NCBI RefSeq assembly: GCF_013184545.1
Contig: NZ_JAAOJA010000011.1
Coordinates: 141,578-205,577 of the forward strand
DNA from: Pseudomonas tumuqii
GTDB lineage: Bacteria; Pseudomonadota; Gammaproteobacteria; Pseudomonadales; Pseudomonadaceae
Reading direction: 5' to 3'
DNA: 64,000 nt
Each line of letters begins with the position of its first letter. The stretch's first letter is position 1. Positions 50,140 through 58,268 of the stretch are shown here, one piece after another. Below the pieces are notes generated by a model. The model did no database searches, was not told the DNA's origin, and saw nothing but the letters and a program-made list of their open reading frames with translations. The translations under genes were made by a program, and so were the position numbers.

Positions 50140-50264
50140 GTTTACTCCTTCAGATCACACCGGAGCGCTTATGGCGCACTCTCGGCAGGGCCAGCGCTGC
50201 ATCAGGGCAGCCTGGCAATCGATACGTGATTCGACAGCCTGACATGCAGACCGGCGAATGGCGA

Positions 50265-50492
50265 TTAGCGCTTGGTCGCGTCGTAGGGCAGTGCGCTGGT
50301 GCCGGCCGGCGGCGTGCTGTTGACCTCTTCGCACTTCTCGCGGCTACCGCCGCAAATCGAGCACTCTTTCTCGATCCCCAGATTGGCAATGCCGCCACAG
50401 GAACCGGCAATCGGTTTACGCCCCATGATCACGCCAACGGCCATCAACGCCACCACCAACAGCATGGTGAAAAATACGATCAACCAAATCAT
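50265..50492 (-). CDS. nqrM: Na+-NQR maturation protein NqrM
   Basis: A 75-residue protein: one transmembrane helix (about 2-23) and a Cys-rich tail with Cys32, Cys44, Cys47 and Cys54 (GSCGGIANLG, ECSICGGSREKC). NqrM is needed to assemble the iron centre of Na+-NQR, probably by delivering iron between NqrD and NqrE. The start overlaps the apbE end by 4 bp. Last gene of the nqr operon. Confidence 0.95.
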   Translation of the reverse strand: MIWLIVFFTMLLVVALMAVGVIMGRKPIAGSCGGIANLGIEKECSICGGSREKCEEVNSTPPAGTSALPYDATKR

Positions 50493-51514
50493 TGCTCTTC
50501 TCCTGCAGCGAATAGCTGCTCGAAAGCCGTGCTAGCCCGTGTGACGAAGCCTTCGCCTTCGCGGGTCACGAAAAATGCTGCGATGCCGGCTTGCTCAGCG
50601 TAGGCCAAACCCCGCTCTGGCCCCAGCACCATCAACAATGTAGACAAGCCATCGGCGCGTAAAGTCGACGGATCGGCGACCGTCACCGCCGCCAGCGTGT
50701 GGGTAATGGGCGCGCCGGTTTGCGGATCAAGCGTATGCGAGTAGCGCACGCCGTTCTCCTCGAAATAATTACGGTAATCCCCCGAGGTGGAAATACCGTA
50801 ACCATCCAGTTGCAGAATCTTCTGTGCCACCCGCTGATCATCACGCGGCGCCTCGATGGCGATGCGCCAGGGCTGCCCATCCGGCTTCTTGCCCGCCCCC
50901 TTGAGCTCCCCGGTGACGTCCACCAGGTAGCTGTCGACACCCAGCTCGGTCAGGCGACTGACGATTCTTTCGACCGTATAACCGGCGGCAATACTGTTGA
51001 GATCCAGCTGCAGATCGACGTCCTTGCACAGTTGCTGCCCGTCTATGCGCAGGTGCCGATAACCGCTGCGCAGCCGCGCCTCGGCCAGTTGCTCGGCGCT
51101 CGGCACACGCTCGACCCGCGCCTGCGGGCCGAAGCCCCACAGATTGAGCAACGGTTCGAGGGTCGGATCGAAAGCACCGCCACTGTCCTCGGCCAGCTCC
51201 AACCCCAAGCGCACCACCTCGAGCATCCCGGCGGGAATGGCCATACAGCTGCCCGCCGGCGCCCGGTTGAACGTCGAGATCAGCGAATCGTCACGGTAGG
51301 TGGACATCTGCTGATCGACTTCGGCCAGAATTGCCTCGGTCGCGGTCTTGAGGGCCGGCGCATCGGCGACACCCTCGCCGGTGACATATTTGACCGTGTA
51401 GGTGCTGCCCATGGTCGGGCCGCCGAACTCTTCGACCTGCTCAGAATGCAAACAGCCCGCTAGGGCTGTCGCCAAGGCGACAGCGATAACGGGCTGGAGA
51501 AACGCTGACTTCAT
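50489..51514 (-). CDS. apbE: FAD:protein FMN transferase ApbE
   Basis: A 341-residue lipoprotein (lipobox LAGC, Cys21) that attaches FMN covalently to threonines of NqrB and NqrC. FGGPTMGSTYTVKY, SIAAGYTVERI, YLVDVTGELKGAGKK and SGDYRNYFEENGVRYSHTLDP are family signatures. The start at 51514 is 2 bp after the nqrF stop; the open frame upstream lies inside nqrF and is not conserved. Confidence 0.96.
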   Translation of the reverse strand: MKSAFLQPVIAVALATALAGCLHSEQVEEFGGPTMGSTYTVKYVTGEGVADAPALKTATEAILAEVDQQMSTYRDDSLISTFNRAPAGSCMAIPAGMLEVVRLGLELAEDSGGAFDPTLEPLLNLWGFGPQARVERVPSAEQLAEARLRSGYRHLRIDGQQLCKDVDLQLDLNSIAAGYTVERIVSRLTELGVDSYLVDVTGELKGAGKKPDGQPWRIAIEAPRDDQRVAQKILQLDGYGISTSGDYRNYFEENGVRYSHTLDPQTGAPITHTLAAVTVADPSTLRADGLSTLLMVLGPERGLAYAEQAGIAAFFVTREGEGFVTRASTAFEQLFAAGEEQ

Positions 51515-51516
51515 GC

Positions 51517-52743
51517 TTAGCCGCCGAAGTCGTCGAGCAGGATATTTTCCTCCTCCACACCCAGGTCGACCAACATCTTGATCACGGCGGCGTTCATCAT
51601 CGGTGGGCCGCACATGTAGAACTCGCAATCTTCCGGAGCCGGATGCTCCTTCAGGTAGTTCTCGAACAACACGTTGTGGATGAAGCCCTTCATCCCGGTC
51701 CAGTTGTCTTCCGGCAGCGGATCGGACAACGCCAGGTGCCACTTGAAGTTGGGATTCTCCACCTGCAACTGATCGTATTCTTCGACATAGAAGGCTTCAC
51801 GCATGGAACGTGCGCCGTACCAGAAACTGATCTTGCGCGTCGACTTGAGGCGCTTGAGCTGGTCGAAGATATGCGAGCGCATCGGCGCCATGCCGGCACC
51901 GCCACCGATGAAGACCATCTCGGCATCGGTGTCCTTGGCGAAGAACTCACCAAACGGACCGTACACGGTGACCTTGTCGCCCGGCTTGAGGCCGAACACC
52001 CAGGAGGACATCTTGCCCGGTGGCAAATCGTCCTTGCCCGGTGGTGGCGAAGCAATCCGGATATTGAACTTCACCAGACCCACTTCTTCCGGATAGTTGG
52101 CCATGGAATAGGCACGGATCGTGGTCTCTTCGACCTTGGACACGTACTTCCACTGGTTGAACTTGTCCCAGTCGCCGCGATACTCCTCTTGAATATCGAA
52201 GTCCTTGTAACGCACTTCGTGCGGCGGGCACTCCAGCTGTACATAGCCACCAGCGCGGAAGTCGACGTTCTCGCCTTCCGGCAGTTTCAGCGTCAGTTCC
52301 TTGATGAAGGTGGCCACGTTCGGATTGGACAACACCGTACATTCCCACTTCTTCACGCCGAAGACTTCTTCCGGAACCTCGATCTTCATGTCCTGCTTGA
52401 CCGGAGTCTGGCAAGACAGACGCCAGCCAGCCTTGGCCTCGCGACGGGTGAAGGCAGCTTCTTCGGTCGGCAGCATTTCGCCACCACCGCTTTCCACTAA
52501 ACACTTGCACTGCGCGCAGGTACCGCCGCCGCCACAGGCGGACGACAGGAAGATGTTGTTGGACGCCAGGGTCTGCAGCAGCTTGCCGCCCGCAGGCACC
52601 ACAATGGTTTTTTCGCCATTGATCTCGATGCTCACGTCACCACTGGAAACCAGTTTGGCGCGCGCAGCGAGAATGATCAGCACCAGCGCCAGCACAATGC
52701 CGGTGAACATGCCGATCGCGAGAAAAATTTCGTAATTGATCAT
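51517..52743 (-). CDS. nqrF: Na+-NQR subunit F (NADH-oxidising)
   Basis: A 408-residue subunit. One transmembrane helix (6-26) precedes a [2Fe-2S] domain with Cys70, Cys76, Cys79 and Cys111 (SACGGGGTCAQC, LSCQ). FAD/NADH domains show RAYSMANYPEE and IGGGAGMAPMRSH. It is the entry point of electrons from NADH. It lies 15 bp after nqrE. Confidence 0.97.
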   Translation of the reverse strand: MINYEIFLAIGMFTGIVLALVLIILAARAKLVSSGDVSIEINGEKTIVVPAGGKLLQTLASNNIFLSSACGGGGTCAQCKCLVESGGGEMLPTEEAAFTRREAKAGWRLSCQTPVKQDMKIEVPEEVFGVKKWECTVLSNPNVATFIKELTLKLPEGENVDFRAGGYVQLECPPHEVRYKDFDIQEEYRGDWDKFNQWKYVSKVEETTIRAYSMANYPEEVGLVKFNIRIASPPPGKDDLPPGKMSSWVFGLKPGDKVTVYGPFGEFFAKDTDAEMVFIGGGAGMAPMRSHIFDQLKRLKSTRKISFWYGARSMREAFYVEEYDQLQVENPNFKWHLALSDPLPEDNWTGMKGFIHNVLFENYLKEHPAPEDCEFYMCGPPMMNAAVIKMLVDLGVEEENILLDDFGG

Positions 52744-52758
52744 CTATTCATCCCTTCC

Positions 52759-53367
52759 TTACAACTGCACGCCGGAAAAGGACATAAAGCCCAGAGACAT
52801 CAGACCGATGGTGATAAAGGTGATGCCCAGCCCCTGCAAACCTGCCGGTACGTCGCTGTACTTGAGCTTCTCGCGAATCCCCGCCAAAGCGGCAATCGCC
52901 AGCGCCCAGGACAGCCCCGAGCCGAAGCCGTACACGGTACTTTCCGCCAGGTTGTAGTCACGTTCGACCATGAACAACGAGCCGGCCATGATCGCGCAGT
53001 TCACCGTGATCAGTGGCAGGAACACGCCGAGGGCGTTGTACAGCGAGGGCACGTACTTATCCAGGAGCATTTCGAGGATCTGCACGATCGCCGCGATCAC
53101 CCCGATATAACTGAGCAGCCCGAGGAAGCTCAGATCGACTTCCGGCATACCGGCCCAGGCCAGCGCACCATCCTTCAGCAGATAGGTATAAAGCAGGTTG
53201 TTCGCCGGTACGGTAATCACCTGTACGACAATCACCGCGATGCCCAGACCAATCGCTGTCTCGACTTTCTTCGAGATGGCGATGAAGGTGCACATGCCGA
53301 GGAAGAAGGCCAGCGCCATGTTCTCAACGAACACCGCTTTGACCAGCAAGCTGATGTAATGCTCCAT
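52759..53367 (-). CDS. nqrE: Na+-NQR subunit E
   Basis: A 202-residue polytopic protein with six predicted helices. MEHYISLLVKAVFVENMALAFFLGMCTF holds one of the conserved Cys of the intramembrane iron centre; NCAIMAGSLFMVERD holds the other. The start overlaps the nqrD stop by one base (TAATG). Confidence 0.96.
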   Translation of the reverse strand: MEHYISLLVKAVFVENMALAFFLGMCTFIAISKKVETAIGLGIAVIVVQVITVPANNLLYTYLLKDGALAWAGMPEVDLSFLGLLSYIGVIAAIVQILEMLLDKYVPSLYNALGVFLPLITVNCAIMAGSLFMVERDYNLAESTVYGFGSGLSWALAIAALAGIREKLKYSDVPAGLQGLGITFITIGLMSLGFMSFSGVQL

Positions 53368-54035
53368 TAGTAGGCCTCCTTGTTCGAGACTTGCGGCGCC
53401 ATCTTGAAGCTCGGCTTCTCGACCTGCTCTCTTTTCCAACTACGCAAGGCCCAGATGAACAGACCAATCAGGAAGAACGCCGAAGGTGGCAGCAGTAACA
53501 AGCCGTTAGGCTGATACCAACCACCGTCGTTGATCACCGGAATGATCTCGTAGCCCATCAACTTGCCCGCGCCGAACAGCTCGCGAACGATACCCAGCAC
53601 GATCAGCATGGCGCTGTAGCCCAAGCCGTTACCGATACCATCGAAGAACGACAACACCGGCGGGTTCTGCATGGCGAAGGCTTCGGCGCGGCCCATCACG
53701 ATGCAGTTGGTGATGATCAGCCCGACGAACACCGACAGCTGCTTGGACAGGCTGAAGGCATAGGCCTTGAGCACCTGATCCACCACTATCACCAGGGAGG
53801 CGATGATCACCATCTGCACGATCATGCGGATCGAGCCGGGAATCTGGCTGCGAACCATCGAGATGAACAGGTTGGAGAAACCGGTCACCAGGGTCAGTGC
53901 TATGGACATGACCAGCGCGGTTTTCAGGTTCGAGGTCACCGCCAGGGCGGAGCAGATACCGAGGATCTGCAGGCCAATGGGGTTGTTATTGAAAATAGGA
54001 TCCAGCAGTACTTGTTTGATCGTGGGTTGCGACAT
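53367..54035 (-). CDS. nqrD: Na+-NQR subunit D
   Basis: A 222-residue polytopic protein homologous to NqrE, with inverted topology. Conserved Cys lie in LQILGICSALAVT and LIITNCIVMGRAEAFAM. The ATG at 54035 has GGGAGG 7 nt upstream and lies 2 bp after the nqrC stop. Confidence 0.96.
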   Translation of the reverse strand: MSQPTIKQVLLDPIFNNNPIGLQILGICSALAVTSNLKTALVMSIALTLVTGFSNLFISMVRSQIPGSIRMIVQMVIIASLVIVVDQVLKAYAFSLSKQLSVFVGLIITNCIVMGRAEAFAMQNPPVLSFFDGIGNGLGYSAMLIVLGIVRELFGAGKLMGYEIIPVINDGGWYQPNGLLLLPPSAFFLIGLFIWALRSWKREQVEKPSFKMAPQVSNKEAY

Positions 54036-54037
54036 GA

Positions 54038-54826
54038 TCAAGCCTCCCCTGCGCGCAGGTTCGCGATAAACGGACCGAAGCCACTCTGGCCGAGCCAGAA
54101 TCGCAACAGGTTCTCCACCCCTTTACTGGTCAGGGTGGCGCCTGCCAAGCCATCGACCTGGTGCTTAGCCTCGGGGCTTTGCGGATCTACGCTGCCCTTG
54201 ATGATTTGCACGACTGGCTTGCCTTCTTCGTCGAAGAGGATTTTGCCTGGCCATAGCCCCTTCCATTTGGGGTTATCCACTTCGCCGCCAAGACCCGGGG
54301 TTTCGCCGTGCTGATAGAAACCCATGCCGACCACGGTATTCAGATCGCCTTTGACCGCGATAAAACCATGCAGGGTCGACCATAGGCCATAACCACGTAC
54401 CGGCAGGATCAGGGTTTCGAGTTGCCCCTCCTGCTGGACGATATAAACCGTGCTGAAACGCTCCTGGCGCTTGAGCCCGGCAATATCTTCACTGCCTGGC
54501 AGAGCGCTGGAGAGCTTGGGATCTTTCGAGGCTTTCAACGGATCGAAGGTCATCGGGTTCTGAGCATCGGAGAACTTACCGCTCTCCAAGTCGACCAGCT
54601 TGGCGCTGATAGTACTTTTGAACAGCTCTTTGACCTGGCTTGCCGACATGCTCGGCTCGCCCAGCCCGGCAATCGCCAGAATGCTGCGCTGTTTGTCCAA
54701 CAGCCGGTTGTCCAACTGGGTCGGCTTGAGCGCCACGGCGGCACCGGCGACGAACACCGAGCACACCAGGCACACCAGCAGGGCCACTGTCAGGGTGCGG
54801 GCGGTGGATTCTTTTTGACTAGACAT
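54038..54826 (-). CDS. nqrC: Na+-NQR subunit C
   Basis: A 262-residue subunit with one N-terminal transmembrane helix (about 11-33) and a periplasmic FMN domain. The flavinylation site is DGLAGATLTS with acceptor Thr231, attached by ApbE. GYGLWSTLHGFIAV and GETPGLGGEV are conserved. It overlaps the end of nqrB by 8 bp. Confidence 0.97.
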   Translation of the reverse strand: MSSQKESTARTLTVALLVCLVCSVFVAGAAVALKPTQLDNRLLDKQRSILAIAGLGEPSMSASQVKELFKSTISAKLVDLESGKFSDAQNPMTFDPLKASKDPKLSSALPGSEDIAGLKRQERFSTVYIVQQEGQLETLILPVRGYGLWSTLHGFIAVKGDLNTVVGMGFYQHGETPGLGGEVDNPKWKGLWPGKILFDEEGKPVVQIIKGSVDPQSPEAKHQVDGLAGATLTSKGVENLLRFWLGQSGFGPFIANLRAGEA

Positions 54827-56030
54827 TGCGTGCCAGCCTCCGCTTGATATTGGCTTGAACGACGAAGTGGTCGACCAGCGGTGCGAACAGGTTGGCGAAC
54901 AGAATCGCCAGCATCATGCCTTCCGGGAAAGCCGGGTTGACCACGCGGATCAACACCACCATCACGCCGATCAAGGCACCGAAAATCCACTTGCCGGTAT
55001 TGGTCATGGACGCCGACACCGGATCGGTGGCCATGAACAACATGCCGAAGGCGAAACCGCCGACCACCAGATGCCAGTACCACGGCATGGCGAACATCGG
55101 ATTGGTTGCCGAACCAAGGGCGTTGAACAGCAGGCTGAGGCCGATCATGCCCAACATCACCCCGGCGACGATGCGCCAGGAAGCAATCTTGGTGATCAAC
55201 AGCACACTGCCGCCGATCAGGATCGCCAGGGTGCTGGTTTCACCCAGGGAGCCGTGAATGGTGCCGACGAAGGCGTCCATCCAGGTAATGCCCTGACCGA
55301 TCACGTTTTCGATCCCGCCGGACGCGGCCAGGCTCAATGCGGTCGCACCGGCGAAGCCGTCGACTGCGGTCCACACCGCATCACCCGACATCTGCGCCGG
55401 GTAGGCGAAGAACAGGAAGGCACGGCCGGTCAGCGCCGGGTTGAGGAAGTTCTTGCCGGTACCGCCGAACACTTCCTTGCCGATCACCACACCGAAGCTG
55501 ATGCCCAGCGCCACCTGCCACAGCGGAATGCTCGGCGGCAGAATCAGGGCGAACAGCACCGAGGTGACGAAGAAACCTTCGTTGACTTCATGCTTGCGGA
55601 TCGAAGCAAACAGCACTTCCCAGAAACCGCCAACGATGAAAATCACCGCATAGACCGGCAGGAACCAGGCAGCTCCCTGGATGAAGTTATCCCACAGGCT
55701 GTTTGGATCGAAACCGGCCAGCGTGCTGATTAACGCAAAGTGCCAGCCTTCCTGCGCGGCCAACAGCTCGGGGCTCTGGGCGAAAATCAGGTTGGCCTGG
55801 TAACCGGTGTTCCACATGCCGAAGAACATCGCCGGGAAGGTGCACAACCAGACGATGATCATCATGCGTTTGAGGTCGATGCCGTCACGCACGTGAGCAG
55901 TGGTTTTGGTCACGCTAGCGGGGCGATAGAGGAAGGTGTCAACCGCCTCATACAAGGCGTACCACTTCTCGTACCTGCCGCCCTTCTCGAAGTTGTGCTC
56001 GATCTTGTCGAGGAATTCGCGAATACCCAT
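54819..56030 (-). CDS. nqrB: Na+-NQR subunit B
   Basis: A 403-residue polytopic subunit with about ten helices. The covalent FMN site is DGFAGATALS (acceptor Thr230). GKEVFGGTGKNFLNPALTGRAFLFF-type sequence (NPALTGRAFLFFAYP) is conserved, and riboflavin and quinone sites are expected in this subunit. It is part of the sodium-pumping path. It starts 3 bp after nqrA. Confidence 0.97.
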   Translation of the reverse strand: MGIREFLDKIEHNFEKGGRYEKWYALYEAVDTFLYRPASVTKTTAHVRDGIDLKRMMIIVWLCTFPAMFFGMWNTGYQANLIFAQSPELLAAQEGWHFALISTLAGFDPNSLWDNFIQGAAWFLPVYAVIFIVGGFWEVLFASIRKHEVNEGFFVTSVLFALILPPSIPLWQVALGISFGVVIGKEVFGGTGKNFLNPALTGRAFLFFAYPAQMSGDAVWTAVDGFAGATALSLAASGGIENVIGQGITWMDAFVGTIHGSLGETSTLAILIGGSVLLITKIASWRIVAGVMLGMIGLSLLFNALGSATNPMFAMPWYWHLVVGGFAFGMLFMATDPVSASMTNTGKWIFGALIGVMVVLIRVVNPAFPEGMMLAILFANLFAPLVDHFVVQANIKRRLARNV

Positions 56031-56033
56031 GGG

Positions 56034-57371
56034 TTAACCCTCCTTTTCGATACGGGCGAGGTTATCGCGCAGGATCGGGCCATATTCATATTTGCCGGCA
56101 CAGACATAGCTGCACAGCGCCAGATCTTCCTCGTCGAGTTCGAGACAGCCAAGCTTCTGGGCCATCTCGGTGTCACCGACGATCAGGTAGCGCAACAATT
56201 GCGTCGGCAGGATGTCCAGCGGCATGATTTCTTCGTAATTGCCGACCGGCACCATGGCACGCGGACTGCCGTTGGTCGTGGTGGAGAACGCGAACTTCTT
56301 CGCCGCCGCCAGCTTGGAAACGAACACATTCAACACCGAATGCTTGTTCACCCCGGCACGCAGGTAATGCAGCATCTCGCGGTCATTACCCTCAGCCAGG
56401 CACGACACCTGCAAGTGGTAACGCCCCAGGTAAGCGAAGGCGCCCTGGGCGGTACGCCCGCCCAGTACCGAACCGGAAACCACGCGGTTATAACCAGATT
56501 GCAGTTGACCGGCAGTCAGTTCGTCCAGACTGGCACCCAGGCGGGTACGCAGCAGACGCGGTTGCTCAACCACCGGACCGGCCAGGGCGACTACGCGCTC
56601 GACCCACAACTGCCCGGTAGTGAACAATTTGCCGACGGCAATCACGTCCTGATAGTTGATCGACCAGACACTCTTGCTGGCACTGACCGGATCAAGAAAG
56701 TGGATATGGGTGCCCGCCAGACCAGCCGGATGCGGACCGGCAAACGCCTCGGTCTGCACCTTGCTCAGTTGCTCACCCGGCAGGCTGCTGCCCTCGGCCT
56801 TGCACAGGAAGACCTTGGCCAGATTGCTCAGCACCTTGAGACCGTTTTCGAAATCAGCGGCATATTCGCCGATGACCACAGCCGGATCAGCGGCCAACGG
56901 CTGGGTGTCCATGGCCGTGACGAAAATCGAGCTGGGCTGCGCATCTACCGCAGGCACCTTGCTGAACGGACGAGTGCGCAGTGCGGTCCAGAGACCGGAC
57001 TGCTGCAGGTTCTGGCGAACCTGCGCATCACTCAACCCATCCAACTGCGCCAGCGGATAGCTGGCAAAGGTCACTTGCTCATCGCCGTCCAGGTCGATCA
57101 CCAGCGACTGCAGCACGCGCTTCTCACCGCGGTGAATCGCACTGACCACCCCGGCGCCTGGCGCAGTGTAATCAACCCCTGGCGATCTCTTATCGGAGAA
57201 CAGCACTTGACCAAGTTTGACTCGATCGCCGACCTGCACCTGCATCGTTGGCTTCATATCGTGATAATCGAAGCCGACGATGGCGACACTGCGTATCGGC
57301 CTTGCAGCCTCTATACGCTGCGCCGGCGCGCCTGTTATGGGCAAATCAAGCCCATGTTTCAATTTGATCAT
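56034..57371 (-). CDS. nqrA: Na+-NQR subunit A
   Basis: A 445-residue peripheral subunit. It starts MIKLKHGLDLPITGAP. MKPTMQVQVGDRVKLGQVLF and PGAGVVSAIHRGEKRVLQSL are RnfC/NqrA barrel-sandwich motifs, and MPLDILPTQLLRYLIVGD and EEDLALCSYVCAGKYEYGPILR mark the C-terminus. First gene of the eight-gene nqrABCDEF-apbE-nqrM operon, with its own promoter and a structured leader. Confidence 0.97.
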   Translation of the reverse strand: MIKLKHGLDLPITGAPAQRIEAARPIRSVAIVGFDYHDMKPTMQVQVGDRVKLGQVLFSDKRSPGVDYTAPGAGVVSAIHRGEKRVLQSLVIDLDGDEQVTFASYPLAQLDGLSDAQVRQNLQQSGLWTALRTRPFSKVPAVDAQPSSIFVTAMDTQPLAADPAVVIGEYAADFENGLKVLSNLAKVFLCKAEGSSLPGEQLSKVQTEAFAGPHPAGLAGTHIHFLDPVSASKSVWSINYQDVIAVGKLFTTGQLWVERVVALAGPVVEQPRLLRTRLGASLDELTAGQLQSGYNRVVSGSVLGGRTAQGAFAYLGRYHLQVSCLAEGNDREMLHYLRAGVNKHSVLNVFVSKLAAAKKFAFSTTTNGSPRAMVPVGNYEEIMPLDILPTQLLRYLIVGDTEMAQKLGCLELDEEDLALCSYVCAGKYEYGPILRDNLARIEKEG

Positions 57372-57440
57372 AGGTTTGCCTAACCACTGATTTATAAGCT
57401 TTTTTTAGAATACGGGCGGCATCTGGATGCTTAATAGCCA

Positions 57441-57472
57441 TACCCACACCAATACTGATATTGGCGTGGGTA
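57441..57472 (-). promoter_or_regulatory. Stem-loop in the nqr operon leader
   Basis: On the transcript, TACCCACGCCAATA pairs with TATTGGTGTGGGTA (14 bp with one G-U) around UCAG. It lies between the predicted start site and nqrA and has no U-run, so it is not a simple terminator. A GCATC/GATGC mini-hairpin follows. The remainder of the 273-bp gap is AT-rich with no supported gene. Confidence 0.5.
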
Positions 57473-57504
57473 ATGATGCCGAGCGCGGGTAAAAAATCCG
57501 TTTG

Positions 57505-57533
57505 ATTATAAAGACGCGCCCCCCAACTGACCA
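57505..57533 (-). promoter_or_regulatory. Promoter of the nqr operon
   Basis: On the minus strand, TGGTCA (57528-57533), 17-bp spacer, perfect TATAAT (57505-57510). The leader is about 125 nt. Confidence 0.6.
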
Positions 57534-57644
57534 CCCAAGCGCTTGCTTTTTTTGAACTTTTCGTAATAGGGCGCAACAGTCCGAACTTGACTCAAATCAT
57601 TGCACGGGTGAAATGACAGTCACCCCGCCGCCCGGAGTCACAGC

Positions 57645-58205
57645 ATGCGCAAACTACTGCTGCTTACCGCCCTGCTCTTGCTCAGCCCCGCCCTGCTCGC
57701 CAACCCCGACGAGCGCTTGCGCGAGGCGAATTTCGCTCCACTGGCGACCCTGGAACGAGCCAGCCTGGAGCGCAAGAACCAAAGTGTGCTGCGCTACCTG
57801 TGGGTCGACGTCTACGCCGCCGCCCTCTATGCAGAACCCAACATCAGCGCAGCCCAGGCCCTTGACCGCCAACACAGCAAGCGTCTGGAGCTCTATTACT
57901 TTCGCAAGATCCAGCGCGACGACGTGATCGAGGCCGCCTGGATCACGCTAGAAAGGCAGCATGACAAACCTACCCTCGAACGCCTGCGCAGCGATCTGGA
58001 TGCCTTGCACGCGAGTTTCCTGGACATCAATCCAGGCGACCGTTACGCCCTCAACTACAACGCAAATAGCGGCCTGAGCTTGGAACGCAACGGCAAAACC
58101 GCCTTCGCCAGCAACAACCCGGAACTGGCCAGCGCCTACCTGGGCATCTGGCTGGCACCCAACGGGTTGTCGGCTAGTCTGCGGAGCAGCCTGCTCAACG
58201 ATTGA
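57645..58205 (+). CDS. Chalcone isomerase-like periplasmic protein
   Basis: A 186-residue protein with a cleaved signal peptide (to about residue 19, LLSPALLAN). The mature part (LRYLWVDVYAAALYAEP, KRLELYYFRKIQRDDVIEAAW, FLDINPGDRYALNYNANSGLSL and YLGIWL) matches the bacterial chalcone-isomerase-like family. The fold is not evidence of flavonoid activity; a fatty-acid-binding role is possible. GGAG lies 7 nt before the ATG. Divergent from nqrA. Confidence 0.85.
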   Translation: MRKLLLLTALLLLSPALLANPDERLREANFAPLATLERASLERKNQSVLRYLWVDVYAAALYAEPNISAAQALDRQHSKRLELYYFRKIQRDDVIEAAWITLERQHDKPTLERLRSDLDALHASFLDINPGDRYALNYNANSGLSLERNGKTAFASNNPELASAYLGIWLAPNGLSASLRSSLLND

Positions 58206-58220
58206 CCAGCAGGCCCGAAT

Positions 58221-58252
58221 AAAAAAACGGGAGCCGAGGCTCCCGTTTTTTT
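58221..58252. terminator. Bidirectional terminator
   Basis: AAAAAAACGGGAGCC and GGCTCCCGTTTTTTT pair over 15 bp with only GA between them. It serves the chalcone isomerase-like gene and the convergent GAPDH gene. Confidence 0.9.
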
Positions 58253-58268
58253 CAATTGCTGCTAACGC

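Noticed and set aside
57346..57576. A 76-codon frame upstream of nqrA on the same strand
   Set aside because: It overlaps the nqrA start, uses codons rare in this genome (TTA, CTA, AGG), has no Shine-Dalgarno sequence, and spans the promoter and leader hairpin.
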